Source: PVC group bacterium
Lineage (GTDB): Bacteria > Verrucomicrobiota > Kiritimatiellia > CAIKKV01 > CAITUY01
NCBI GenBank assembly: GCA_945870225.1
Contig: CAMBRF010000014.1
Coordinates: 1-64,000, forward strand
Reading direction: 5' to 3'
Length of the DNA stretch: 64,000 nt
Shown here: in pieces, positions 9,905 to 18,210 of the stretch
How the letters are laid out: each line of letters starts with the position of its first letter
Position numbering within the stretch: the stretch's first letter is position 1
Position numbers and translations under genes: made by a program
Notes under the pieces: generated by a model
Told to the model about the DNA's origin: nothing
What the model saw: only the letters and a program-made list of their open reading frames with translations
Databases searched by the model: none

Positions 9905-9927
9905 TCACCCTCATCAATTGAGGGTGA
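9905..9927 (+). promoter_or_regulatory. Perfect 9-bp inverted repeat covering the acyltransferase ribosome-binding site
   Basis: TCACCCTCA-TCAAT-TGAGGGTGA is a perfect palindrome in the short gap between the divergent OmpA-domain and acyltransferase genes. Its right arm contains the GAGGGTGA purine stretch that would serve as the ribosome-binding site for the ATG at 9935. In RNA the hairpin could hide that site; in DNA it could be an operator for either gene. Which one applies cannot be decided from sequence. Confidence 0.55.
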
Positions 9928-9934
9928 GGTTTGG

Positions 9935-10774
9935 ATGGATGACCGAAGTAAGTATCTGGCGTTTCGGGATCGGATCAGGGCGGAAGGTTGTTACCGGACG
10001 ATTCCCGGTCGTACGGCGTGGCGTTTCGGCGGGTGGGATCACCTGCGTGCCGCCTGTTTTCATTTCCGGATGGTCTGGATCTATGTGGTTGCCCGGCGGA
10101 TGATCCGGCGCGGGGTATTCGATCTCGAGGCTTATGCGGAACGTTCCTATAAATCGGTGCGTGTGGCGGAAGAGACGGGCGGCCGGATTGAGGTGACGGG
10201 TCTGGAGCATCTGGCCGAAGTGAACGGGCCGGCGGTGATCATCGGGAATCACATGAGTTCCCTCGAGACCATCATGCTGTCGAGTATGATCCTGCCTTTC
10301 CGACAGGTGGCCTTCGTGGTCAAGCAGGCCTTGATCGATCACCCGATCTTTGGCCCCATCATGCGCGTGGTCCACGTGATCCCCGTGGGCCGCACCAATC
10401 CCCGGGAGGACTTGAAGGCGGTATTGACGCAGGGTGAGGCGCTTCTGCGGCAGGGCGTTTCGGTGGTGATTTTTCCGCAGGCGACCCGGTCGGTGGAATT
10501 TGATATCGACGCCTTCAATACGCTGGGGGCCAAACTGGCGGCGCGGGCTGGGGTTCCGGTGATTCCGATGGCGCTTAAGACGGACTTTATGGGGAACGGG
10601 AAATGGGTCAAGGACATTGGACCCATTGATCCGCGCAAGACGATCCATTACGCCTTTGGCCCGCCGATCCACGTTCAGGACAACGGGAAGCAGGCCCATG
10701 AGGCCGTGGTGGAATTTGTCCGGTCACATATCCAGCAATGGGGCGGCACGGTGAAAGGAGCAGGTAAGTCATGA
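9935..10774 (+). CDS. 1-acyl-sn-glycerol-3-phosphate acyltransferase-like (PlsC family)
   Basis: Membrane-associated lipid acyltransferase, 279 residues. The catalytic histidine motif reads NHMSSLE, so the usual HX4D is HX4E, and the acyl-acceptor motif reads FPQATRS instead of FPEGTRS. Both changes seem typical of a divergent PlsC-like subfamily rather than damage, because flanking blocks (PVGRTNPREDLKAV, GVPVIPMALKTD) are intact. Substrate is therefore less certain than for canonical PlsC. An AGGGTGAGG site precedes the ATG. It overlaps the next gene by ATGA and forms a likely operon with it and alr. Confidence 0.85.
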   Translation: MDDRSKYLAFRDRIRAEGCYRTIPGRTAWRFGGWDHLRAACFHFRMVWIYVVARRMIRRGVFDLEAYAERSYKSVRVAEETGGRIEVTGLEHLAEVNGPAVIIGNHMSSLETIMLSSMILPFRQVAFVVKQALIDHPIFGPIMRVVHVIPVGRTNPREDLKAVLTQGEALLRQGVSVVIFPQATRSVEFDIDAFNTLGAKLAARAGVPVIPMALKTDFMGNGKWVKDIGPIDPRKTIHYAFGPPIHVQDNGKQAHEAVVEFVRSHIQQWGGTVKGAGKS

Positions 10775-11190
10775 CTCCCGATCTGCAAATGAGTGTGTTG
10801 TGCGATGATGTGCGTCAGGAGCGGTCGGGAAAATTTATCCTGATCGGCCTGTTTGATGTCATTGGCCTGTCGGCGTTTCCAACCCTGTTTCCCCGGATTT
10901 GCATTGTGAACCGGTGGTGCTGCGGGCAGGGCTCCTTCCGTGAGCGTACAAGGATTGTCGGCCCGGACAACGGCGCGGTGGTGGTGGAGGGGCAGGAGAT
11001 TCTGGTCCGGTTGGCCGACGGGGAATCGTCCGTGACGAATGTCGAGTTCTTCCTCAATGTGAAGATTGAGAAAGAGGGTGTTTACTGGGTGGAGATCATG
11101 ATCGATGGCGATCTCAAATTGCGCTATCCGTTGCGCGTCAACCGCGTGTCGGCACCCCCGCCGCACGGAGCGAACGAGGCTGTGGCTTGA
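10771..11190 (+). CDS. Conserved hypothetical protein (DUF6941-like)
   Basis: A 139-residue protein without signal peptide or membrane helix. The start MTPDLQMSVLCDDVRQERSG and GKFILIGLFDVI resemble short beta-rich conserved proteins listed as DUF6941; this assignment is from memory and tentative. The rest predicts mainly beta strands (EFFLNVKIEKEGVYWVEIMIDG). It overlaps the acyltransferase stop at its own ATG and its TGA overlaps the TTG start of alr, so translation of the three genes is likely coupled. No enzymatic motif is seen. Confidence 0.7.
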   Translation: MTPDLQMSVLCDDVRQERSGKFILIGLFDVIGLSAFPTLFPRICIVNRWCCGQGSFRERTRIVGPDNGAVVVEGQEILVRLADGESSVTNVEFFLNVKIEKEGVYWVEIMIDGDLKLRYPLRVNRVSAPPPHGANEAVA

Positions 11191-12308
11191 ATAGACCGAA
11201 TGCCTGGCTGGAAATTGATTTGGATGTTCTGCAGGCCAATCTGGAAGCAGCCCGGGCGGTCCTGCCGCCCCAGGCCGAGATCATTCAGGTTGTGAAGGCC
11301 AATGCCTACGGGCATGGCTTGGAGGCGGTGGCTAGGCGCGCCCACCAGAGCGGCGTGCGGTGGTTTCTCGTGGCCCGACGGGATGAAGCCCTTGCCCTGC
11401 GCGCCGTGCTGCCCAAGGCCGGTGTATTACTTCTGGGTGCCGTGTGGCCGGCGGATATTCCGGAACTGCTGGCCAACGCCATCACCCCGGTGTTGGTCAG
11501 CGAGGAACAGGGGCATACCCTTGCGGCAGAAGCCCGCCGTCTTGGATTGACGCTGCCGTGCCACGTCAAGATCGATACCGGCATGGGGCGGTTCGGTTTG
11601 GTTTGGTCCGGTGCCTCCCAGGCGTTGGGTCGTCTTAGGGCGGCGGGCGGACTGGATATTAGGGGCTTGTGCATGCATTTTTCAGCTGTCGCCGGTGACG
11701 GCAAACCCTTTGCCCTTATCCAGCGGGCACGGTTCGCCGAGGTCGAGAAAGCCTGCCGCGCTCAGGGGATGACCGGGCTTTTCATGCATATCTCCAACAG
11801 CGCGGCTTTCCAAGTGCAGCCGGAATGGGATCTGGAAGGCGTGCGGTTGGGTATCCTGACGTACGGATACGGCGGGCGTCAGGCGGGGGGACGAGTTCAG
11901 ACGCGCCCGTTCCTTCAGTGGAAAACCTGCGTGGTGCAGATCAAGCATGTGCCCGAAGGCTTTCCCGTGAGTTATCTGAGCACGCATGTCACTACGGAGC
12001 CCACCACGCTGGCAACGATCGATGTGGGGTATTCCGATGGTTTCTCACGGTTGATGAGCAATCATGGTGAGGTGCTGGTCGCGGGCCGCCGGGCGAAGGT
12101 CGTGGGCCGCGTCACGATGAATTTCACGGTGATCGATGTCGGGCCGCAGGGTGGAGTTGAGGTCGGGGACGAAGTGGTTTTGATGGGTGAGCAGGGCGGG
12201 GCCTCGATCTGGGCCGATGATATAGCCCGCTGGTGCCAGACCATTCCCTACGAAGTCCTGACGAGCATCCGGAGTCAGCCGCTGCCGACGGGCTCTGTCT
12301 CCGCGTAG
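11187..12308 (+). CDS. alr: Alanine racemase
   Basis: PLP-dependent enzyme making D-alanine for peptidoglycan, 373 residues. The PLP-binding lysine lies in IIQVVKANAYGHGLEAV and the second catalytic residue, tyrosine, in IDVGYSDGFSRLMSN. GTGMGRFG and the C-terminal beta domain (VGRVTMNFTVIDV, GDEVVLMGEQ) are present. The start is TTG at 11187, overlapping the TGA of the preceding gene by two bases (TTGA). Its 3' end overlaps dnaG on the opposite strand by 34 bp. Confidence 0.96.
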   Translation: MNRPNAWLEIDLDVLQANLEAARAVLPPQAEIIQVVKANAYGHGLEAVARRAHQSGVRWFLVARRDEALALRAVLPKAGVLLLGAVWPADIPELLANAITPVLVSEEQGHTLAAEARRLGLTLPCHVKIDTGMGRFGLVWSGASQALGRLRAAGGLDIRGLCMHFSAVAGDGKPFALIQRARFAEVEKACRAQGMTGLFMHISNSAAFQVQPEWDLEGVRLGILTYGYGGRQAGGRVQTRPFLQWKTCVVQIKHVPEGFPVSYLSTHVTTEPTTLATIDVGYSDGFSRLMSNHGEVLVAGRRAKVVGRVTMNFTVIDVGPQGGVEVGDEVVLMGEQGGASIWADDIARWCQTIPYEVLTSIRSQPLPTGSVSA

Positions 12309-14116
12309 AGTTGAAGGATGGGTTCCCCCGTATCCCAGCGTTTCAGGCGATTCAGGTCCGTGGTCAGCTGCTGGGCCTGGGCTATGAGTGAATCGTGGGT
12401 GTTCTCATCCGTGCTGGTGGCGGCTTGTTGTTCCAGTTCAAGGCGACGCCGTTGAAGTTCGGTGCGCCAGATTCCCAGAATCAATCCCTCCACGGCTTGA
12501 TGGTGAGAGCCTTCGGCGCCCGCCTTGGAGGGGGCGCTGAGCACCCCGGCCGCAAAGGTTGACAGGGTGCGGTTGTCATCGTCGCGTTGGGTCAGCACCT
12601 CCATGATGTCGACATGTTCGCGGTGACTGAAGACCAGGGCCTCCATGAAGCGCCGGCAGAGTGGATCGGAGACGAGGGTGAGCGGGAGATAGCGTTCCAC
12701 GAGGCCGACCTGATCCTGACCGGCTCCCAGATGTTCGGCGAGCATGACTTCGTGCGCCGGCCGCGCCACCGGCGCCGGTTTTTCCGCCGGGGCTTCCCGT
12801 TGTGCGGGGTGTTTAAGCATGGGGCGCAGTTCGGATTGCAGCGCCGCCACGGAAACATTCAAACGCCGGGCGGCGGTCTGGAGCAGGACATCCCGCTGAA
12901 TCGCATTGGGGGTCTGGCTGATGGTGGCAAGCACGGCCTTGCAGACGCGCATCAGACCGGCCTCCGTCCTCAGCTCCTCGCGGGTCGAGAGCAGGTTGAT
13001 CTGAAAGTCCAGGGCGGGCACCGCCTGTTGCAAGGCGCGTTGAAAGGCTTCGGGCCCCTCCTTGAGAATCAGGGTGTCGGGGTCCTCGCCCGCCGGCAGC
13101 GAGGCGATCCGGACCGCCAAGCCGGATTGCATGAAAAGGGTGGTGGCGCGCAAGGCGGCATTACGGCCCGCCTCATCCGAGTCGAACACCAGGATGACGC
13201 CATCGGCATATCGACGCAGGATTCGGACATGGTCCTCGGTGAAGGCGGTTCCCTGGGCGGCCACGGCGGTTTTGAATCCCGCCTGATGACAACGGATGAC
13301 GTCGATCTGGCCTTCGCAGACAATCGCCTCACGCTTTTCGACGATTTCACGGCGGGCCTTGTCCAGGGCATAAAGGACGTGGCTCTTGCGGAAAAGAGGG
13401 GTTTCCGGACTGTTCACGTACTTGGCGGCCTTTGGGTCCTGCAGGAGGGTGCGTCCGCTGAACGCCACAATCCGGCCCTGCTCGTTCCGGATGGGGAACA
13501 TGACCCGGTTGCGAAAGCGATCGTAGAAAGGCGATGACGGACCGCCTTCGGCCTTTCGCACCACCAGGCCGGCCAACTCCAGTTTATCCATCGGGAAGGA
13601 GCGACTCTTGGCCCAGTTGACGGTGAAATCCCACTGGTCGGGGGCGAAGCCGATCATGAATTCCTCCGCAATCGCGGAGGTCAGTTTCCGTTTTTTAAGG
13701 TACTCGCGCGCCGGTTGGGCGATGGGGTCTTTCATCAGGCAGCGGTGAAACAGGGCGGCAGCCTCTTCGTGAATGGTGATCAGGATTTCCTTATCGCTCG
13801 ACGGTTCGGAGCCCTTGTCGAACTGCAGGATCACACCCGCCTTTTCGGCCAGAATGCGGACGGCGGTAGGGAAATCCACCTGTTCGTACATCATGACGAA
13901 TTTGAAGACATCGCCGCCCGCCCCGCAGCCGAAACAATGGAACATCTGGCGTTGACGATTGACGTTGAACGAGGGTGATTTTTCCTTGTGGAACGGGCAG
14001 AGCGTCTTGACCACCGCCCCTTTGCGGGGGAGGGTGATGTAGGCGTCGATCACATCCGCGATGTCGGATCGGAAACGAATATCATCGAGAACGGTTTTGG
14101 ATACGATGCCAGCCAT
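12275..14116 (-). CDS. dnaG: DNA primase
   Basis: Synthesises RNA primers at the replication fork; 613 residues. The N-terminal CHC2 zinc ribbon is complete (CPFHKEKSPSF and MFHCFGCGAGG). The catalytic core shows EFMIGFAPDQWD, NRVMFPIRNEQGRIVAFSGR, and the TOPRIM motifs VCEGQIDVIRCHQAGF and LVFDSDEAGRNAA. The last 180 or so residues are alpha-helical, as in the helicase-binding region. It is the third gene of a minus-strand run after the TPR lipoprotein and cvpA, and its 3' end overlaps alr by 34 bp. The ribosome-binding site is weak. Confidence 0.97.
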   Translation of the reverse strand: MAGIVSKTVLDDIRFRSDIADVIDAYITLPRKGAVVKTLCPFHKEKSPSFNVNRQRQMFHCFGCGAGGDVFKFVMMYEQVDFPTAVRILAEKAGVILQFDKGSEPSSDKEILITIHEEAAALFHRCLMKDPIAQPAREYLKKRKLTSAIAEEFMIGFAPDQWDFTVNWAKSRSFPMDKLELAGLVVRKAEGGPSSPFYDRFRNRVMFPIRNEQGRIVAFSGRTLLQDPKAAKYVNSPETPLFRKSHVLYALDKARREIVEKREAIVCEGQIDVIRCHQAGFKTAVAAQGTAFTEDHVRILRRYADGVILVFDSDEAGRNAALRATTLFMQSGLAVRIASLPAGEDPDTLILKEGPEAFQRALQQAVPALDFQINLLSTREELRTEAGLMRVCKAVLATISQTPNAIQRDVLLQTAARRLNVSVAALQSELRPMLKHPAQREAPAEKPAPVARPAHEVMLAEHLGAGQDQVGLVERYLPLTLVSDPLCRRFMEALVFSHREHVDIMEVLTQRDDDNRTLSTFAAGVLSAPSKAGAEGSHHQAVEGLILGIWRTELQRRRLELEQQAATSTDENTHDSLIAQAQQLTTDLNRLKRWDTGEPILQLYAETEPVGSG

Positions 14117-14178
14117 GGGATAGGTGTATCAAAAGCGGGGCGCGGAGTCCAAGCGTGAGGCAAAAAAATGATGCGGCC

Positions 14179-14742
14179 TTATTCTTCCCATTTTTCACGC
14201 TTGCTGGTGTGGGCCGCGCGGGCGTCATTGATTTCGGCCTGCTTTTCCTTGATGCGCGTTTTGATTCTCGCGGCGATTTCCCCTTCGCCCCCCTCGAGGT
14301 GCCGGCCAAACCATGATTCTTGTCCTATACCGGGCGGGCGCAAGTCGGGGGGTAATAGATTCAGCAGGACCAATGCAAGAAACACGAAGGCTACCGCGCT
14401 GGCCATGCCGAACAGGGCGCCTCCCAAGCGATCCAGCCACTTGGTAAAGGTGACTTTAAGCACGTAATCCATCATGCGGTAAATCAGCAGCACCACGATC
14501 ACGGGAACAAACACGACGATCCCGATGGTCATGATCCGGGCCAGTTCGATCGGCAGCGTAAAGTGGGTGATGAGCCAGTCCCGGCAGGGGACATAGCCGT
14601 GTACGGCGGCCGAGAGGACAATGATGCCCGTCAGCAGGAAGGCGATCTGGCCTGTCAATCCCTTGCGGATTCCCGTGATCGTCCAGACCAGAATGATTCC
14701 CAGGGCGATGTAATCCACGACGTTGAAGTCAGGAAGATTCAT
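14179..14742 (-). CDS. cvpA: CvpA family membrane protein
   Basis: A 187-residue protein with four hydrophobic helices (YIALGIILVWTITGIRKG, IAFLLTGIIVLSAAV, IMTIGIVVFVPVIVVLLIY, LFGMASAVAFVFLALVLLNLL) and a charged C-terminal tail. The order, the GxxKG turn after the first helix, and the RLGGALFG motif fit the CvpA family, named for colicin V export in E. coli but broadly conserved with an unclear envelope role. An AAAAGGGTG site precedes the ATG. It lies 21 bp after the TPR lipoprotein gene and 62 bp before dnaG. Confidence 0.85.
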   Translation of the reverse strand: MNLPDFNVVDYIALGIILVWTITGIRKGLTGQIAFLLTGIIVLSAAVHGYVPCRDWLITHFTLPIELARIMTIGIVVFVPVIVVLLIYRMMDYVLKVTFTKWLDRLGGALFGMASAVAFVFLALVLLNLLPPDLRPPGIGQESWFGRHLEGGEGEIAARIKTRIKEKQAEINDARAAHTSKREKWEE

Positions 14743-14763
14743 GGTTACACCCTTTTCTTTCCT

Positions 14764-15942
14764 TTACGGATTGTACTTGAGCCAGTTTCGTGCTTCGCGA
14801 GCCGAGGGGCCATCAGGCGCCAGTTCCAGATAGTGGCGGAACGCTTCCTTGGCAAGGTTACGCTTGGCGGGATCGTCCTTGTAGAGTTGCCCCAGAGCAT
14901 GGTGGGCCGGTGCGTAGCGGGGGTTCTTTTCAAGAAGGGTGTTCAGTTCCGCGAGGCAGGCGGCCGGTTCACGCAGGTCACGTAGGACCAGTGCCAGCAT
15001 ATACCGGGCATCGGCCATGCCCGGCGCGATGGCCAGCGCCTGCTGCAACGCCGAGCGGGACTTGCTCAATTCATTGCGGGCTCTGAAGACGAGCCCCAGA
15101 TTGTAGTGGGCATTGGCCATGCCGGGGTCATTCTGAACGGCGCGGCTGTAATCCTGGAGCGCCCGGTCATAATCGCCGGCCATATGACTGCGAACACCTC
15201 GGTTATACGCTTCGGCGGCGGCTTGAGGGTTGTGGGCCACCGGTTTTTCATTAGGCAATGGAGCCGGTTCCTTGACGGGTTCCGGCTTGCGCACGGGAGG
15301 AGGTGTGATGATGCGCGAACTGGCTTCGAGATCAGTCAGGGCGCGGCGGGCCAGAGCCACGCGTTCGGGATCGCGGGATATTTTCAGGTAGCGTTGGAAG
15401 AGAGCTTTCGCCTCGTCGGGATTTTTCAGCCAGTCCTTGTTGAGCAACGCGAGGTTGATGACGGCCGGTGAATAGTTGGGAGCCGTTCCCAGCACGGAGT
15501 CCAGTCGCGTTTTGGCAGCCTGGGGGCCCAGGAACTGGAGTTCGGCGACCGCCAACGCCGTCTGGATCCGGGGGGATTGCGGGTCACGGCGAACCGCTTC
15601 GGTAAGATGACCTGCGGCCAGTTTCCATTGCCCCTGCGCGGCGGCGATAGTGGCCATGAATTCCAGGGGGCGGGGATCGTTCAAGGCCAGGGCAGAGGCC
15701 TTCCTGAAGGCCTCCAGTGCCTCATTTGTCTGGCCCAGCCTGAGATAAGCGATGCCGAGATTGGCGAGGGCTGAAGGATCGCCCGGGTTGATGTCGGCGG
15801 CTCGCTGCAACAGGATCCGGGCTTGTGCGGCATCGCCTTTACCTAGCGCCTGCAATCCCTGTGACAGGGGATCCCGTTGGCAGGCGCCCAGCAGGGCCAT
15901 TCCCAGAACGATCAGAAACATGCGGATGATAGGATTAGACAA
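14764..15942 (-). CDS. TPR-repeat lipoprotein
   Basis: The track ORF starts at 16317, but its first 125 codons show no domain and no signal. A TTG at 15942 is preceded by GGGAGGAA at six-base spacing and gives a 392-residue protein starting with a short lipoprotein signal (MFLIVLGMALLGAC), whose lipobox is LLGAC. The mature protein carries TPR repeats in two blocks, for example PSALANLGIAYLRLGQTNEA and MANAHYNLGLVFRARNELSK, separated by a proline-rich linker (PPPVRKPEPVKEPAPLP). It is probably anchored in the envelope as a scaffold. It heads the run with cvpA and dnaG. Confidence 0.85.
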   Translation of the reverse strand: MSNPIIRMFLIVLGMALLGACQRDPLSQGLQALGKGDAAQARILLQRAADINPGDPSALANLGIAYLRLGQTNEALEAFRKASALALNDPRPLEFMATIAAAQGQWKLAAGHLTEAVRRDPQSPRIQTALAVAELQFLGPQAAKTRLDSVLGTAPNYSPAVINLALLNKDWLKNPDEAKALFQRYLKISRDPERVALARRALTDLEASSRIITPPPVRKPEPVKEPAPLPNEKPVAHNPQAAAEAYNRGVRSHMAGDYDRALQDYSRAVQNDPGMANAHYNLGLVFRARNELSKSRSALQQALAIAPGMADARYMLALVLRDLREPAACLAELNTLLEKNPRYAPAHHALGQLYKDDPAKRNLAKEAFRHYLELAPDGPSAREARNWLKYNP

Positions 15943-16044
15943 CGTATTCCTCCCGATAAAGATTGATTTACATATTACAATGCCACAGGAACCTTGGCAA
16001 TTTCGATTCTGAGGGTTTACGGCGTGTGTCCCCGCACACAGCGC

Positions 16045-16101
16045 GGTGCTACATTCCACCCTCACGCTCCAGTCTGATGTAGCACCGATCCGTGATCGGT
16101 G
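16045..16101 (+). promoter_or_regulatory. Two overlapping inverted repeats upstream of rubrerythrin
   Basis: GGTGCTACAT (16045-16054) pairs with ATGTAGCACC (16077-16086), and CACCGATC (16083-16090) pairs with GATCGGTG (16094-16101). The two pairings share bases 16083-16086, so they exclude each other in full form. The 305-bp gap 15943-16247 between the TPR lipoprotein and rubrerythrin genes, which are divergent, holds no other gene. The second hairpin resembles short palindromes scattered in many genomes (REP-like); alternatively the pair could act as a switch in the rubrerythrin leader. Confidence 0.5.
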
Positions 16102-16247
16102 TCCTGGCAGGCAACCGAGTCGCCATGAGCCTCTGCCGGATAGCGGCATAACTCGGCACAACTCATGATTGACTTTCTGCGGTAGTGGGGGCAGCCTATT
16201 CACCACGTCACATACTGATACATCATCTAACCAAGGAGAGACCGGAC

Positions 16248-16748
16248 ATGGCAACCATAGACAACCTGAAGGCGGCGTTTGCGGGGGAGAGTCAGGCGAA
16301 CCGGAAGTATCTGGCATTTGCCAAAAAGGCCGAGGCGGATGGCAAGCCGCAGGTCGCCAAGTTGTTTCGGGCGGCGGCCGAGGCTGAGACCGTTCACGCG
16401 CATGCGCATTTACGCGTATTGGGCGGCGTCAGGAGCACAGCCGAAAACCTGACAGAGGCAGCGGACGGAGAAGCCTATGAGTTCCGCAATATGTATCCCG
16501 GCTTTGTGAAGGAGGCGGAAAAGGAAGGGAATGCGGCCGCCCTTACCAGTTTCCGCAATGCCATGGCGGTGGAAGAGATTCATCACGGGCTTTACAACGA
16601 GGCGCTCAAAGCCGTCAAGGGTGGCCAGGATCTTCCGGCGAAAGCGGTTTTCGTCTGCTCGGTTTGCGGTAACACCGTGCATGATAGCGCGCCGGACAAG
16701 TGCCCCATCTGTGGCGTACCGAAGGCGAAGTTTGTCGAAATCAAGTAG
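16248..16748 (+). CDS. Rubrerythrin
   Basis: Non-haem diiron peroxidase that removes hydrogen peroxide in anaerobes, 166 residues. The ferritin-like four-helix domain carries the Glu/His ligands (FAGESQANRKYLAFA, AEAETVHAHAHL, VEEIHHGLY). The C-terminal rubredoxin-like domain has two CxxC knuckles (CSVCGN and CPICGV). The track ORF start at 16185 is rejected in favour of the ATG at 16248, which follows CCAAGGAGAG and begins with the usual ATIDNLKAAFAGES. It indicates an anaerobic or microaerophilic host exposed to oxygen. Confidence 0.96.
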   Translation: MATIDNLKAAFAGESQANRKYLAFAKKAEADGKPQVAKLFRAAAEAETVHAHAHLRVLGGVRSTAENLTEAADGEAYEFRNMYPGFVKEAEKEGNAAALTSFRNAMAVEEIHHGLYNEALKAVKGGQDLPAKAVFVCSVCGNTVHDSAPDKCPICGVPKAKFVEIK

Positions 16749-16803
16749 GTCCTTGACCCTCTTGTGATAATGGGCGGCGTAGCGGCAGAAAAGGGGAAAT
16801 CGT

Positions 16804-18201
16804 ATGGGTGGTTTTTTTGGAGTGGTTTCCCGGTCGGACTGTACCAACGACCTTTTTTTCGGGACGGATTATCATTCGCATCTGGGGACGCGCCGCGGCG
16901 GCATGGCGATGACCAATGGAGGGACCTTCAAGCGGTTCATCCACGACATCACCAATTCGCCCTTCAGGTCCAAATTTGAGCATGACTTGAGACGGCTGTC
17001 GGGCCGGGCTGGAATCGGTGTGATCAGCGATTATGAGGACCAGCCTCTGCTGATTGGTTCCCACTTGGGCCCCTATGCGCTGGTCACGGTCGGGGTGGTG
17101 CGTAATGCGGCGGAATTGTGCCGGCGCGCCTACGCCAAAGGCGCCCATTTTTCAGAAATGACGGGCAATGAGGTCAATCCGACCGAGTTGATCGCCATGC
17201 TGATCAATGAGGGACGAACCTTCGAGGAGGGGATTCACCTGGCGCAGGAGGCGATCGAGGGATCCTGCTCGATGCTTGTCCTGACGGAGGCCGGCCTCTA
17301 TGCCGCCCGGGACCGCGTGGGGCGAACCCCCGTCGTCATCGGGCGCAAGGAGGGGTCATGGGCCGCCACGATGGAAACTTGTGCGTTTCCGAATCTGGAC
17401 TTTGAGATCGACCGCTATCTGGGGCCGGGTGAGGTTGTGCGGATGACACCCGACGGGGTTGAGCAGCTTCAGAAGCCAGGGGAACGGCTCCAGATTTGTT
17501 CCTTCCTGTGGGTCTACTACGGGTATCCCGCCTCCAGCTATGAGGGCATCAATGCGGAGGATGTTCGCAACCGGTGCGGTGCCGCTCTGGCCCGGAACGA
17601 TACCGTCAAGGTGGATATGGTCGCCGGCATTCCCGACTCGGGCGTATCGCATGCCCTGGGTTATGCCAATGCCGCCGGGGTGCCCTATCGCCGCCCGTAT
17701 GTGAAATATACCCCCACCTGGCCGCGTAGTTTCATGCCGCAGGATCAGACGATCCGTGACCTGGTGGCCCGCATGAAACTCATTCCCATCCGGGAGTTGA
17801 TCGATGGCAAGAAGATCCTGTTCTGCGACGATTCCATTGTCCGAGGGACCCAGCTGCGTGACCAGGTGCAGCGTTTGTACAAAGCCGGGGCCAGTGAAGT
17901 GCATATGCGCACCGCCTGTCCGCCGCTGGTGTACGGCTGCAAGTTCCTGAACTTTTCGAGGTCCACCTCGGAGATGGATCTGGCGGCGCGCCGGACCATC
18001 AAGGAACTGGGCTGTCATGACTGTGCGGCCTTGAAGGAATACACGCGGACGGGCTCGGAGTCATACTGTGCCATGGTGGCGCGTATCGGAAAGAAATTGG
18101 GATTGAGCTCGCTTCAGTATCAGAAGCTTGACGACCTGGTTGAGGCAATCGGGTTGCCCAAGGAAAAACTCTGCACCTATTGCTGGGATGGAGTGGAGTA
18201 A
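16804..18201 (+). CDS. PurF-like amidophosphoribosyltransferase paralogue lacking the catalytic cysteine
   Basis: A 465-residue protein with the PurF layout: N-terminal class II glutaminase-like domain (HLGTRRGGMAM) and a PRTase domain with an intact PRPP loop (ILFCDDSIVRGTQLRD). The N-terminus is MGGFFGVVSRSDC, so the nucleophilic Cys expected right after Met in MCGI-type enzymes is Gly. Cysteines matching the Fe-S ligands of Bacillus-type PurF seem kept (CHDCAAL, CTYCWDGVE at the end). A canonical PurF is encoded at 52258. Glutamine hydrolysis is probably lost; it may use free ammonia or have another role. The family with an MGGFFGV start exists in other anaerobes, as far as I recall. It follows rubrerythrin by 55 bp and precedes the isomerase gene by 9 bp. 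Confidence 0.85.
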   Translation: MGGFFGVVSRSDCTNDLFFGTDYHSHLGTRRGGMAMTNGGTFKRFIHDITNSPFRSKFEHDLRRLSGRAGIGVISDYEDQPLLIGSHLGPYALVTVGVVRNAAELCRRAYAKGAHFSEMTGNEVNPTELIAMLINEGRTFEEGIHLAQEAIEGSCSMLVLTEAGLYAARDRVGRTPVVIGRKEGSWAATMETCAFPNLDFEIDRYLGPGEVVRMTPDGVEQLQKPGERLQICSFLWVYYGYPASSYEGINAEDVRNRCGAALARNDTVKVDMVAGIPDSGVSHALGYANAAGVPYRRPYVKYTPTWPRSFMPQDQTIRDLVARMKLIPIRELIDGKKILFCDDSIVRGTQLRDQVQRLYKAGASEVHMRTACPPLVYGCKFLNFSRSTSEMDLAARRTIKELGCHDCAALKEYTRTGSESYCAMVARIGKKLGLSSLQYQKLDDLVEAIGLPKEKLCTYCWDGVE

Positions 18202-18210
18202 GGGGGAACC

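Noticed and set aside
15943-16317. N-terminal extension of the TPR protein
   Set aside because: The extension has no domain, contains the palindromes upstream of rubrerythrin, and would bury the lipoprotein signal that begins after a strong SD and TTG at 15942.
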